Positions 16,101 to 23,353 of a stretch of 30,996 nucleotides of DNA are shown piece after piece. Source of the stretch: an uncultured Eubacteriales bacterium (GTDB lineage: Bacteria > Bacillota > Clostridia > Christensenellales > UBA1242); the NCBI GenBank assembly GCA_948806215.1, contig CAQIDI010000011.1, positions 1 to 30,996 on the forward strand, read 5' to 3'. The translations under genes were made by a program, and so were the position numbers. The notes below the pieces were generated by a model, which made no database searches, was not told the origin of the DNA, and was given only the letters and a program-made list of their open reading frames with translations. Position 1 is the stretch's first letter, and the number at the start of each line of letters is the position of its first letter.

Positions 16101-16121
16101 CAAGTCACTTCGTCCGCACCA
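16101..16121 (+). repeat. Duplicated 3' end of tRNA-Leu (att-like direct repeat)
   Basis: These 21 bases match the last 21 bases of tRNA-Leu (15927-15947), including the CCA, with one change (C to A at the seventh base). The copies are 174 bp apart. Such a copy of a tRNA 3' end is the usual footprint of site-specific integration, but no integrase is present. In this 412-base gene-free stretch (15948-16359) I otherwise see two terminators, one hairpin and AT-rich sequence ending in the PadR promoter. Confidence 0.8.
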
Positions 16122-16148
16122 AATTAGGAATAATTTAAAATCCAGATA

Positions 16149-16176
16149 GAGAAACCGAAAATTCGGTTTCTTTTTC
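16149..16176 (+). terminator. Second terminator downstream of the tRNA-Leu fragment
   Basis: GAAACCGA pairs with TCGGTTTC, then a T-rich tail. It may be the original tRNA operon terminator, displaced by the intervening 174 bp. Confidence 0.78.
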
Positions 16177-16309
16177 TTTGCATTATTCAATTTAATAAAT
16201 TTTATTTATTAATAAATTTAAATTTATTTTTGTTATTTTAATTTAAGCATTTTAAATTTAACTAATAAAAAATAATAAATATTATAACAAAATAATTTTA
16301 TAATTTTAG

Positions 16310-16338
16310 TTGAACAATGTAATTTAAAATGTTACTAT
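16310..16338 (+). promoter_or_regulatory. Promoter of the PadR-hydrolase operon
   Basis: TTGAAC (16310-16315), 17 bases, TACTAT (16333-16338). The region around the -10 (GTTACTATTAGTAA) is partly symmetric and could be an operator, as PadR proteins often repress their own gene; this is inference. Confidence 0.65.
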
Positions 16339-16359
16339 TAGTAATATGAGGGGCACGAT

Positions 16360-16890
16360 ATGGAAAATATTATTTTGGGGCTATTAATGCTTCAATCACG
16401 CACAATTTATGAACTACGCAAACGCATTAACAATGGTTTAAATTTAATGTATAGTTGCAGTATGGGAAGTATTCAAGCGGCTATAAAGAAGTTATTAAAA
16501 AATGGGTTAATTAGTGTTAACGAAACAAAACAAAATGGTAAGCTAAAAAAAATTTATTCCATAACCGATAATGGAAAAAACTTTTTTAATGCTTGGTTAA
16601 ATAGTCCTATTGATAATGCTACTGCTAAAAACCCAGAACTATCTAAAATATATTTTTTAGGTTTCACAGAAAAAGAAACTCGCATAAAACTAATTGAAAA
16701 TTATATTTCCGAATTAAAAGAAGTTAGATTTAATTTAGAAAAAATTTGTGATGAAGGGCAAAAGTTATCTAGCGAAAATAAAAATAATGATATATTTTAT
16801 TTTCAGTTGCAAACTGCAACATATGGTTGCGATTTAATAAAATTTAACATTGATTGGTATAATAAATTATTAAAAAGAATAAAGGAATAA
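16360..16890 (+). CDS. PadR-family transcriptional regulator
   Basis: 176 residues. The N terminus (MENIILGLLMLQSRTIYELR) begins the PadR winged helix: a first helix, an SMGSIQAAIKKLLKNGLI recognition helix (about 35-52) and a KKIYSITDNGK wing (about 62-73). The C-terminal about 90 residues are helical and contain NPELSKIYFLGF, matching the Vir-type dimerisation domain. Such proteins usually repress a nearby gene and release DNA on binding a small ligand or membrane-active compound. The start follows GAGGGG. The alpha/beta hydrolase starts five bases downstream and is the probable target along with the regulator itself. Confidence 0.88.
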   Translation: MENIILGLLMLQSRTIYELRKRINNGLNLMYSCSMGSIQAAIKKLLKNGLISVNETKQNGKLKKIYSITDNGKNFFNAWLNSPIDNATAKNPELSKIYFLGFTEKETRIKLIENYISELKEVRFNLEKICDEGQKLSSENKNNDIFYFQLQTATYGCDLIKFNIDWYNKLLKRIKE

Positions 16891-16895
16891 TTAAA

Positions 16896-17684
16896 ATGAA
16901 AAATTTATATCTTGAAAATTCGCCTATTGCTTATTATGTAAACGAAACAAAAAATAAAGAATGGCTTGTGTTTGTTCACGCTGCATTTGTTGACCATAGA
17001 ATGTTTGAAAAACAATTTGAATATTTTTTGGGTAAGTATAATTTGCTTGCTATTGATATTTTAGGACACGGCAATTCGGTTCACGCTAAAAAAGGCGACA
17101 ATATTGAAAAAATGGCTGATTGGATAAATCAAATTTTTTTAAAGCATAACATTTTGGCTGCTAATTTTGTGGGCGTATCGTTAGGTTCGGTTTTTATTCA
17201 AGACTTTGCTAATAAATATGAAAATAAAGTGTTGTCGCTTGCGTGCTTTGGCGGTTATGATATTAATAATTTTGATGTTTCGAAACAAAAAACTAATTCA
17301 AAAGCTCAAATTAAAATGATGTTAAAAGCAATGTTTTCTATTAAATGGTTTGCTAAATCAAATAAAAAAATCTCGGCTTTCACAAGCAATGCTCAAACTG
17401 ATTTTTATAACTTAAATATTCAGTTTAAGAAAAAATCTTTTATGTATTTAGCAGGACTCCAAAAACTTGTTAACAAATATCCTAAAAAGCAACGCCAATA
17501 TAAATTGTTGGTGGGTTGTGGTGAACACGATATACCTTTTGAAATAGAACTTGTTAACGAATGGGCGGATTATGAAAAATGCGACAAAATAATTTTTGAA
17601 GGTGCGGGGCATTGCGTTAATATGGATACTCCACAAAAATTTAATGAGTGTTTAGAAAAATTTTTGCAAAGTTCAAATAAGTAA
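16896..17684 (+). CDS. Alpha/beta-fold hydrolase
   Basis: 262 residues. The nucleophile elbow GVSLGS puts the catalytic Ser at 95; the acid is probably Asp212 (GEHDIPFE) and the His 239 (GAGHCVN), in the family order. An HAAF segment (28-31) takes the place of the HG oxyanion-hole motif. The fold covers esterases, lipases, haloalkane dehalogenases and peptidases, so substrate cannot be assigned. No signal peptide: cytoplasmic. It is cotranscribed with the PadR regulator five bases upstream, which suggests an inducible detoxification or ester-hydrolysis function (inference). A terminator follows. Confidence 0.9.
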   Translation: MKNLYLENSPIAYYVNETKNKEWLVFVHAAFVDHRMFEKQFEYFLGKYNLLAIDILGHGNSVHAKKGDNIEKMADWINQIFLKHNILAANFVGVSLGSVFIQDFANKYENKVLSLACFGGYDINNFDVSKQKTNSKAQIKMMLKAMFSIKWFAKSNKKISAFTSNAQTDFYNLNIQFKKKSFMYLAGLQKLVNKYPKKQRQYKLLVGCGEHDIPFEIELVNEWADYEKCDKIIFEGAGHCVNMDTPQKFNECLEKFLQSSNK

Positions 17685-17752
17685 AACAATATGTTTAAAT
17701 TCATAACTAGATAAATAAACAATTTTATTAACAATCATTTAAAATATAAATT

Positions 17753-17788
17753 AAAATTTCACCTAATTAATTGGTGGAATTTTTTTAT
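17753..17788 (+). terminator. Rho-independent terminator after the hydrolase
   Basis: AAATTTCACC pairs with GGTGGAATTT (one G-U) around an AATTAATT loop, followed by a T run. Confidence 0.82.
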
Positions 17789-17817
17789 TTGATAATGTAA
17801 GGCATAAATGCTATAAT
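17789..17817 (+). promoter_or_regulatory. Promoter of the SDR-phosphorylase-Ham1 operon
   Basis: TTGATA (17789-17794), 17 bases, TATAAT (17812-17817). It begins in the T run of the preceding terminator. Confidence 0.78.
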
Positions 17818-17823
17818 AAAAAT

Positions 17824-17850
17824 ATGAATAAAATTGAATATGAAAACTAA
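17824..17850 (+). other. Possible eight-codon leader ORF
   Basis: An ATG lies seven bases after the -10 box, at the expected transcription start, and opens MNKIEYEN followed by TAA. The SDR ribosome binding site begins five bases later. Possible leaderless leader peptide; may equally be chance. Confidence 0.2.
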
Positions 17851-17866
17851 AAAAAAGGTGTTAGTT

Positions 17867-18604
17867 ATGAGAAAAGTTTTAATAACTGGGGCTGGAAATG
17901 GTGTTGGAAAAGCCACAGCAGAAATTTTAAAAGATGAAAAATTATTATTGATTGATATTGATGAAAAAAATTTAAAAGCAGTTGCTAAAAAGCTTAACTG
18001 TGATTATTTTGTTTGTGATGTTACTAATGTTGAAAATATTGAAAGTTTAAAGCAATATGTTGAAAAACATTTTTCTAAAATTGATACTTTAATTAATTGT
18101 GCAGGTGTTTGGACAAAAGGCGAAATTTCACAGTTAAATAACGAACATTTTAAAAAATTAAATACTTTAGAAAAACTAAAAAATATTATTGCAACAAACA
18201 CCTTTGGAACTATTGCAATGATAACAGCATTTTCTCCAATACTTATTAACAACGCAGCAGTTAAGCGAGGGGTAGATAGCTGCCAAATAATTAATATAAA
18301 TTCGCAAAGTGGTGTGGAAACTGAGGAGTTTTGCCCAGTTTATAATGCATCAAAACACGGAAGTTATTATTATCGCAAAGCTGTTCAAAGAGATTTGGCA
18401 AAACACAATGTAAAAATCACTGATGTTTGCCCAGGGCTTATTAAAACAGATTTTTATATTAGGGCAAACGATGAACTTTCTAGTGAAATTATGGAGTTAG
18501 GTTTAAGCGCAAAACAAGTTGCACTTACAATTAAATATGTTTTTGATTTGCCAAGCGACATAACAATTCCTAGCATAGAAATTAGAAATATAAAAAATTA
18601 TTAA
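17867..18604 (+). CDS. Short-chain dehydrogenase/reductase (SDR)
   Basis: 245 residues from the ATG at 17867, which has an AAGGTG site six bases upstream and gives the canonical MRKVLITGAG start; TTG or ATG starts at 17834/17840 are less likely. Rossmann motif TGAGNGVG (7-14), NCAG (77-80) in place of NNAG, Asn111, Ser148, and catalytic Tyr159-x-x-x-Lys163. ID-IDE at the end of the second strand, with an acidic residue, suggests NAD(H) preference. The substrate is unknown. First gene of an operon with a nucleoside phosphorylase ten bases downstream. Confidence 0.88.
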   Translation: MRKVLITGAGNGVGKATAEILKDEKLLLIDIDEKNLKAVAKKLNCDYFVCDVTNVENIESLKQYVEKHFSKIDTLINCAGVWTKGEISQLNNEHFKKLNTLEKLKNIIATNTFGTIAMITAFSPILINNAAVKRGVDSCQIININSQSGVETEEFCPVYNASKHGSYYYRKAVQRDLAKHNVKITDVCPGLIKTDFYIRANDELSSEIMELGLSAKQVALTIKYVFDLPSDITIPSIEIRNIKNY

Positions 18605-18614
18605 GGATAAACAA

Positions 18615-19376
18615 ATGGTATTAAATTTTGATAGTAATAAAAATGCAATTATAAATGCAAAAGATTTTGTAAAACCAATTAAAGGTATGCCACAAACAGT
18701 TATAACTTTTTTTGAGAATAAGTTATTAGACGAGTTTTTAAGAATGTTTAAAACTGAAATAATTGGCGAAACAGGAACTGCCTGCAAACGCCACCCAGTT
18801 TATAAATTTAATTATAAGGGTAAGGATTTAGCTGTTGTGCAATCGGGTGTTGGAGCACCATATGCAGTTGGTAATTTTGAAGAAGTTGTTGCAATGGGGG
18901 CTAAAAACATTTTAATGTTTGGCTCTTGTGGCGTTTTAGTTGATGCAAAAGAAGCAAGCATTATTGTTCCAACGGCGGCAATTAGAGATGAAGGCACAAG
19001 TTATCATTATGCACGCCCTAGTGAAGAAATAGCTTTGCAACCAAAATATGTTAATAGATTAATTAAATTTTTTAAAAATGCGAATGTTGATTATATAACC
19101 GGTAAAACTTGGACTTGCGATGCTATTTTTAGAGAAACACCAAAAAAAATGAAACAGCGATTAAAACAAGGTTGTGTTTCGGTGGAAATGGAGTGTGCTG
19201 CAATGACTGCATTTGCAAAGTTTAGAAAAATAAATTTTGCTGAGTTTTTCTATGCTGCCGATTCTTTAGCAAGCAAAGAATGGGATGCAAGAATATTGCT
19301 TGAGAATAATAAACTAAACGGAGAAGAACGAGCATTAATTCTTGCAATCGAATGTGCACTAACTTTGTTTGATTAA
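18615..19376 (+). CDS. Nucleoside phosphorylase (PNP/UDP family)
   Basis: 253 residues of the PNP_UDP_1 fold, which splits nucleosides with phosphate to base and ribose-1-phosphate. Visible motifs: QSGVGAP (76-82), GSCGVL (103-108, phosphate loop), RDEGTSYHY (124-132), and EMECAA (191-196) that binds the ribose hydroxyls, then AADSL (214-218). The RDEGTSYHY/ADS features look closer to uridine- or general nucleoside-phosphorylase members than to MTA/SAH nucleosidases; specificity is uncertain. It follows the SDR gene by ten bases and precedes the Ham1-like gene by 30 bases. Confidence 0.85.
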   Translation: MVLNFDSNKNAIINAKDFVKPIKGMPQTVITFFENKLLDEFLRMFKTEIIGETGTACKRHPVYKFNYKGKDLAVVQSGVGAPYAVGNFEEVVAMGAKNILMFGSCGVLVDAKEASIIVPTAAIRDEGTSYHYARPSEEIALQPKYVNRLIKFFKNANVDYITGKTWTCDAIFRETPKKMKQRLKQGCVSVEMECAAMTAFAKFRKINFAEFFYAADSLASKEWDARILLENNKLNGEERALILAIECALTLFD

Positions 19377-19406
19377 AATACATTAATGAGTGTTTAGGGG
19401 TAAACT

Positions 19407-19988
19407 ATGGAAAAAGAAATTGTTTTTGTAACAACTAACAAAGGTAAACTAGCAACTGCACAAAAATATTTTAATAAAGATGTTAAAATTGTTTATTGTG
19501 ATTATGAAATTGAAGAGCCAAACATTAATGATATTGAAGTTATTGCAACTCATAAAGTAACCGAAGCTTTTAAACTGGTTAACAAACCTTGCATTTCGCT
19601 TGACGCTGGATTTTATATTCCAAACTATCCGGGCAATCCAAATTTTCCGGGAGCTTTTCCAAAAAGGGAACTTCTTAATAAAATTGGAATTGATGGTTTA
19701 CTTAAAAATATGAAAGATGTTAAAAATAGAGAATGTTATTTTAAAGAATGTTTAGCATATTTTGATGGAAAACAATTAAAAACATTTTATGGCTATGTTA
19801 GGGGAACATTATCTACCGAAATAAGGGGTAACGACACTAACAAAAAATGGTCGGATTTGTGGTATGTGTTTATACCACAAAACAACACTTTAACCATGGC
19901 TGAAATGACAGACGAACAGCGTGCAAATCGAAAAGATGGTTATGTTAATCCTTTTTTACAATTTTCTGAATGGTTTTTAAACAATTAA
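19407..19988 (+). CDS. Ham1/RdgB-like NTP pyrophosphatase, divergent
   Basis: 193 residues. The family normally hydrolyses non-canonical purine NTPs (ITP, XTP) to NMP and pyrophosphate. TTNKGK (9-14) matches the phosphate-binding start, SLDAGFYIPNYPG with Asp66 the metal and base region, PGAF (81-84), and FIP...TMAEMTDEQ (155-170) the later motif. Two expected elements differ: GYDPIF is WSDLWYVFIP, and the C-terminal SHR that contacts the base is replaced by ANR-KDG. The fold assignment is good, but the classic activity is not assured. The start follows AGGGG. Position after a nucleoside phosphorylase fits nucleotide metabolism. Confidence 0.8.
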   Translation: MEKEIVFVTTNKGKLATAQKYFNKDVKIVYCDYEIEEPNINDIEVIATHKVTEAFKLVNKPCISLDAGFYIPNYPGNPNFPGAFPKRELLNKIGIDGLLKNMKDVKNRECYFKECLAYFDGKQLKTFYGYVRGTLSTEIRGNDTNKKWSDLWYVFIPQNNTLTMAEMTDEQRANRKDGYVNPFLQFSEWFLNN

Positions 19989-19989
19989 A

Positions 19990-20021
19990 AAAACCACCTA
20001 TAATTAGGTGGACTTTTTTTT
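19990..20021. terminator. Bidirectional terminator
   Basis: CCACCTA (19994-20000) pairs with TAGGTGG (20005-20011), with T runs on both strands. It separates the Ham1-like gene from a convergent gene. Confidence 0.82.
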
Positions 20022-20035
20022 ATATTAATTAAACT

Positions 20036-20263
20036 TTATTTATTTGGTTTTGTAAGTTCTAAATAAGTGTTTTTAAGGTTGTTTTTTTCAATGCCTAAAT
20101 CGGCTAAAATCATATAGGCTGTTTCTATTGGCATTTCAAAAAAGCAGTTGTCGTTTTGTAAGAGTTTATTAATAACTCTTTGCTTTAAAAGTTGTTCGTT
20201 ATTGTTTGCTAGTTTATATTTAAGAATTAATTTATTGTTAATTTCTCTTAATTTTTTAATCAT
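20036..20263 (-). CDS. Small hypothetical protein overlapping the transglutaminase-like gene
   Basis: 75 residues from the ATG at 20263; a GTG five codons earlier (20278) is part of the GGTGGAG ribosome binding site and is less likely. Lys/Asn/Leu-rich and predicted mostly helical; no membrane segment, signal peptide or known motif. Its first eight bases overlap the end of the upstream 566-codon-scale gene (ATGATTAA), so the two are translationally coupled and probably work together. Function unknown. Confidence 0.65.
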   Translation of the reverse strand: MIKKLREINNKLILKYKLANNNEQLLKQRVINKLLQNDNCFFEMPIETAYMILADLGIEKNNLKNTYLELTKPNK

Positions 20264-21962
20264 ATTTTTTTGCTCCACCTTTAGGTATGCCCGGAATATC
20301 TATATCGTGTTGTTTTAAATAATCATATTTGCCAGCTTCAAAATATAATTTTAAAGTTTTAAAATCGATATTTTTAAAATCGCCTTTATGATTATAAGTA
20401 AACAAAGTGTTGTTTTCTGGGTTTGACTTAATGTTGTTACTATTATAAACAATAACAGCTAAAGGCATTAATTTAACCCTATCTAACCTTGTTAATTCAT
20501 TAGCAATTATAACATTAAATTTGGAATCTTCAAATTCATTATTAAACAAAGCTTTTGAAAGTTTTAACAAATAAGAAAAGTTTTCCATTTTAGGCAGTGG
20601 CAACTTTTTTAGTTGTTTCTTTAAAATATCAAACTTTTCGCTAGCTTCAACTAGCATTGAACCTGTGCTTAATGTTCTATACATTTCTAACCACGAATTA
20701 AAACCACTTTCTCCAATATATGGGTTGTATTCGTTTTGTTGAATATCTTCGTAAACATTATTTAAAATGGTTTTAAATTTTTGTTGTATAATCGAATTTT
20801 TATTGTTGCAATTAAGTCCAACAATGTTTTCGTTAACTTTTGAATTAAATAAATCACCTTGCAAAATTGAAGTAACAGAATCGGCGGTAATAATATAATC
20901 GTCAACTCTAAATTGCAAGTTTGCGTGACCTTTTCCATAAACATTAGTGTATTCAGTGCTTATTTCGTAGTTGATGCCAATGGTTTTTAAAAACTTTCCG
21001 TAAATTTGATTAAACTCGTAGCAAACAATTTCGGGATTGTTTGGAGTTACTTGTGAAATTCTGGAAATATCTTCGTGAATAAAAGCACTTCTACCTTCTT
21101 GGTTGCTTGCAAAAAATTCTGGGTCGTAGGTTAATGTTTGGCAAAGTTTAATATAAACATAAATTGCTTGCTCTAGTTTTGAATAATTTTTAGGCAGGTT
21201 TTTTAAAATTTTATCACGTAATTGTTTATTAATTAAAACTTCGTTTGAAAAACTATCTTCAGTTTTGTTTATAACATTAAAATGTGAAGTATTTGCAATT
21301 TTATCGGTTTCTAAATCGTTTTTAAATTTTGTTGATGATTCCGAAAAAATATATCTATCAAACACTTTATGTTTTTCTATAAAACTTTTTAACACATATG
21401 CAAACTCATCTTTATTTAATTCACCAATTTTAAAATTGATATTGTTAGTGGAGTAGTAGGTTTCTAAAAAGCCACTTTCTAAAAATTTTGTTAATTCCGA
21501 AAAGGCAAAGCTAACTTGCTTTCCATCAATTATAGATTCAAAAATTTCGGTGCTATTTTTTAGGCTTTCTAGGCTTACTAGTTTATTAATGGTTTCATAT
21601 TTCTTTTTTAAATTGCTTCCGTCCCATAAAAAACCATTTTTAAACATATCGTTCGCAATTTGAACAAACTCTGCTTTTGTTAAAGAAAAGGTTGGCGTCA
21701 AATCCCCACGCGATATAATTGCCGGACTTATGTAATTTGCTTCGCTATTTTTAAAAACTTCTAATAAGTTATTAAATAAATCGTCATCTAATAAAATTTT
21801 TTTAATTAATTTTGGATTGTAACTAACTGGGCGATTGTTAGAAAAATTAAAGGTTTGCATATTTTTTTTAAGTTCTTCAATCGAAACTTCTTCGCTTGGT
21901 AAAATTACAAATCTATTAGTTAATTTTATTAGTTCAGGATTGTTTTGCAAATCTTTAATCAT
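20256..21962 (-). CDS. Transglutaminase-like (papain-fold) protein, cytoplasmic
   Basis: 568 residues, no signal peptide or membrane segment. Residues about 258-365 look like a transglutaminase-like core: a helix with YIKLCQTLTYDP, then EIVCYEFNQIYGKFL with candidate nucleophile Cys314, GKGHANLQF with His346, and ITADSV with Asp361, in the family's Cys-His-Asp order and spacing. The first 250 and last 200 residues are not recognised. Related bacterial domains act as peptidases, deamidases or crosslinkers; which applies here is unknown. The start follows TTGGAG and a strong promoter. The gene is divergent from pgk and overlaps a small downstream gene by eight bases. Confidence 0.72.
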   Translation of the reverse strand: MIKDLQNNPELIKLTNRFVILPSEEVSIEELKKNMQTFNFSNNRPVSYNPKLIKKILLDDDLFNNLLEVFKNSEANYISPAIISRGDLTPTFSLTKAEFVQIANDMFKNGFLWDGSNLKKKYETINKLVSLESLKNSTEIFESIIDGKQVSFAFSELTKFLESGFLETYYSTNNINFKIGELNKDEFAYVLKSFIEKHKVFDRYIFSESSTKFKNDLETDKIANTSHFNVINKTEDSFSNEVLINKQLRDKILKNLPKNYSKLEQAIYVYIKLCQTLTYDPEFFASNQEGRSAFIHEDISRISQVTPNNPEIVCYEFNQIYGKFLKTIGINYEISTEYTNVYGKGHANLQFRVDDYIITADSVTSILQGDLFNSKVNENIVGLNCNNKNSIIQQKFKTILNNVYEDIQQNEYNPYIGESGFNSWLEMYRTLSTGSMLVEASEKFDILKKQLKKLPLPKMENFSYLLKLSKALFNNEFEDSKFNVIIANELTRLDRVKLMPLAVIVYNSNNIKSNPENNTLFTYNHKGDFKNIDFKTLKLYFEAGKYDYLKQHDIDIPGIPKGGAKKYD

Positions 21963-21992
21963 AGCTACTCCAAATTAGAATTTTATGTTTAT

Positions 21993-22021
21993 ATTATATT
22001 ATAAAAATTTTATATTTTCAA
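21993..22021 (-). promoter_or_regulatory. Promoter of the transglutaminase-like operon
   Basis: On the minus strand TTGAAA (22021-22016), 17 bases, TATAAT (21998-21993), 30 bases before the ATG. Confidence 0.75.
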
Positions 22022-22082
22022 TAGTGATTTATTTATAAAAATAATTATATATATAGTATATATAACTATTACTTAATTAAAT

Positions 22083-22116
22083 TTGCTTTGAAGTAAAAAA
22101 AAATATATACTATTAA
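22083..22116 (+). promoter_or_regulatory. Promoter region of pgk-tpiA
   Basis: Two overlapping candidates, each with 17-base spacing: TTGCTT (22083) with TATACT (22106-22111), and TTGAAG (22088) with TATTAA (22111-22116). The sequence alone does not decide between them. Confidence 0.5.
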
Positions 22117-22159
22117 TGTAAAATATATTATTTATAATTAATTTTATTAGGAGATAATT

Positions 22160-23341
22160 ATGGAAAAAAAGACCATTGAAAATATTGATGTTTATGGCAA
22201 AAAAGTTTTACTTAGAGTAGATTTTAATGTGCCGCTAAAAAACGGTGTTATTACCGATGATAATAGAATTAGGGAAGAATTACCAACAATTAAGTTTTTA
22301 TTAAATAATGGTGCAGCAGTTATTATTATGAGCCATTTAGGCAGACCAGATGGCGAAGTTAAAATGGAATATTCATTAAAACCAACCGCCGAAAAACTTG
22401 GCGAACTTTTGGGGATAGAAGTTAAGTTTGCTAAAGATTGCATTGGAAACGAAACAAGAAAAATGGCTAACAGTCTTAAAAATGGCGAAGTGTTAATGCT
22501 TGAAAACCTAAGGTTTTATGCCGAAGAAGAAGAAAACGATAAACAGTTTTGTGAAAAGTTGGCACGAATTGCCGATGTTTATGTTAATGATGCTTTTGGA
22601 ACTGCACACCGCAAACACGCATCAACCTATGGCGTTGCAAAATTGCTTCCTAATGCAGTTGGCTTTTTAATAGAAAAGGAACTAAAAAACATAGTTGATG
22701 TTATTAACAATCCAAAACGCCCACTTGTTGGAATTTTGGGTGGTGCTAAAGTAAGCGATAAAATTACCATTGTTGAAAGTTTGCTTAACAAAGTTGATGT
22801 GTTACTAGTTGGCGGAGCAATGGCATACACATTTTTAGCTGCTAACAATTATCATATGGGCAAAAGCAGAGTGGAAACCGAAATGATTGGCGAAGCTAAA
22901 CGATTAATAGAATTAGCTGATAAAAAAGGTGTTCAATTACTTTTACCGGTTGATCATATTGTTACAAACGATTTTAATAATCCAACAAAAATTAAAAACA
23001 CAGTTAATGCTAATATTAATAGTGATTATTTAGGTGTTGATATTGGCAAACAAACAGTTAAACTTTATAAAAAAGCAATTAAACACGCAAAAACTGTTAT
23101 TTGGAATGGACCAATGGGTGTGTTTGAAAACGATAAGTTTGCAAACGGAACAAAAGCTGTGGCAAAAGCAATGGCTAAAGCAAAAGCAACAACCATTGTT
23201 GGTGGTGGCGATAGTGCAGCCGCGGTAATCAAGTTTGGATTTGCTAAAAAAATGACTCATATTTCAACTGGTGGCGGAGCAAGCTTAAAATTGTTTGAAG
23301 GAAAAGTGCTTCCAGCTGTTGATGTTATTGAAAATAAATAA
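22160..23341 (+). CDS. pgk: Phosphoglycerate kinase
   Basis: Cytoplasmic glycolytic enzyme that transfers phosphate from 1,3-bisphosphoglycerate to ADP. The 393 residues show LLRVDFNVPL near the N terminus, SHLGRPDG (the substrate-binding basic patch), LLENLRF, the NDAFGTAHR segment, LGGAKVSDKI for nucleotide binding, WNGPMGVFE and the glycine-rich STGGGASL near the end. The length is typical. The start follows TAGGAG. tpiA follows 12 bases later in the same operon; no gap gene is next to it, so the glycolytic cluster is partial here. Confidence 0.98.
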   Translation: MEKKTIENIDVYGKKVLLRVDFNVPLKNGVITDDNRIREELPTIKFLLNNGAAVIIMSHLGRPDGEVKMEYSLKPTAEKLGELLGIEVKFAKDCIGNETRKMANSLKNGEVLMLENLRFYAEEEENDKQFCEKLARIADVYVNDAFGTAHRKHASTYGVAKLLPNAVGFLIEKELKNIVDVINNPKRPLVGILGGAKVSDKITIVESLLNKVDVLLVGGAMAYTFLAANNYHMGKSRVETEMIGEAKRLIELADKKGVQLLLPVDHIVTNDFNNPTKIKNTVNANINSDYLGVDIGKQTVKLYKKAIKHAKTVIWNGPMGVFENDKFANGTKAVAKAMAKAKATTIVGGGDSAAAVIKFGFAKKMTHISTGGGASLKLFEGKVLPAVDVIENK

Positions 23342-23353
23342 TTGGAGAATAAT

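Noticed and set aside
15858..16190. Open frame of 110 codons on the minus strand containing WCGRRDLNPHSLE
   Set aside because: It is the antisense of tRNA-Leu, its terminators and the duplicated fragment. Such frames are a common annotation artefact.
20264..20278. GTG start for the small protein after the transglutaminase-like gene
   Set aside because: The GTG belongs to the GGTGGAG ribosome binding site; the ATG at 20263 is correctly spaced.
23030..23260. Frames on both strands within pgk
   Set aside because: They are low-complexity shadows of the conserved pgk sequence.
23342..23353. TTG start for TpiA
   Set aside because: The TTG is part of the TTGGAG ribosome binding site of the ATG at 23354.
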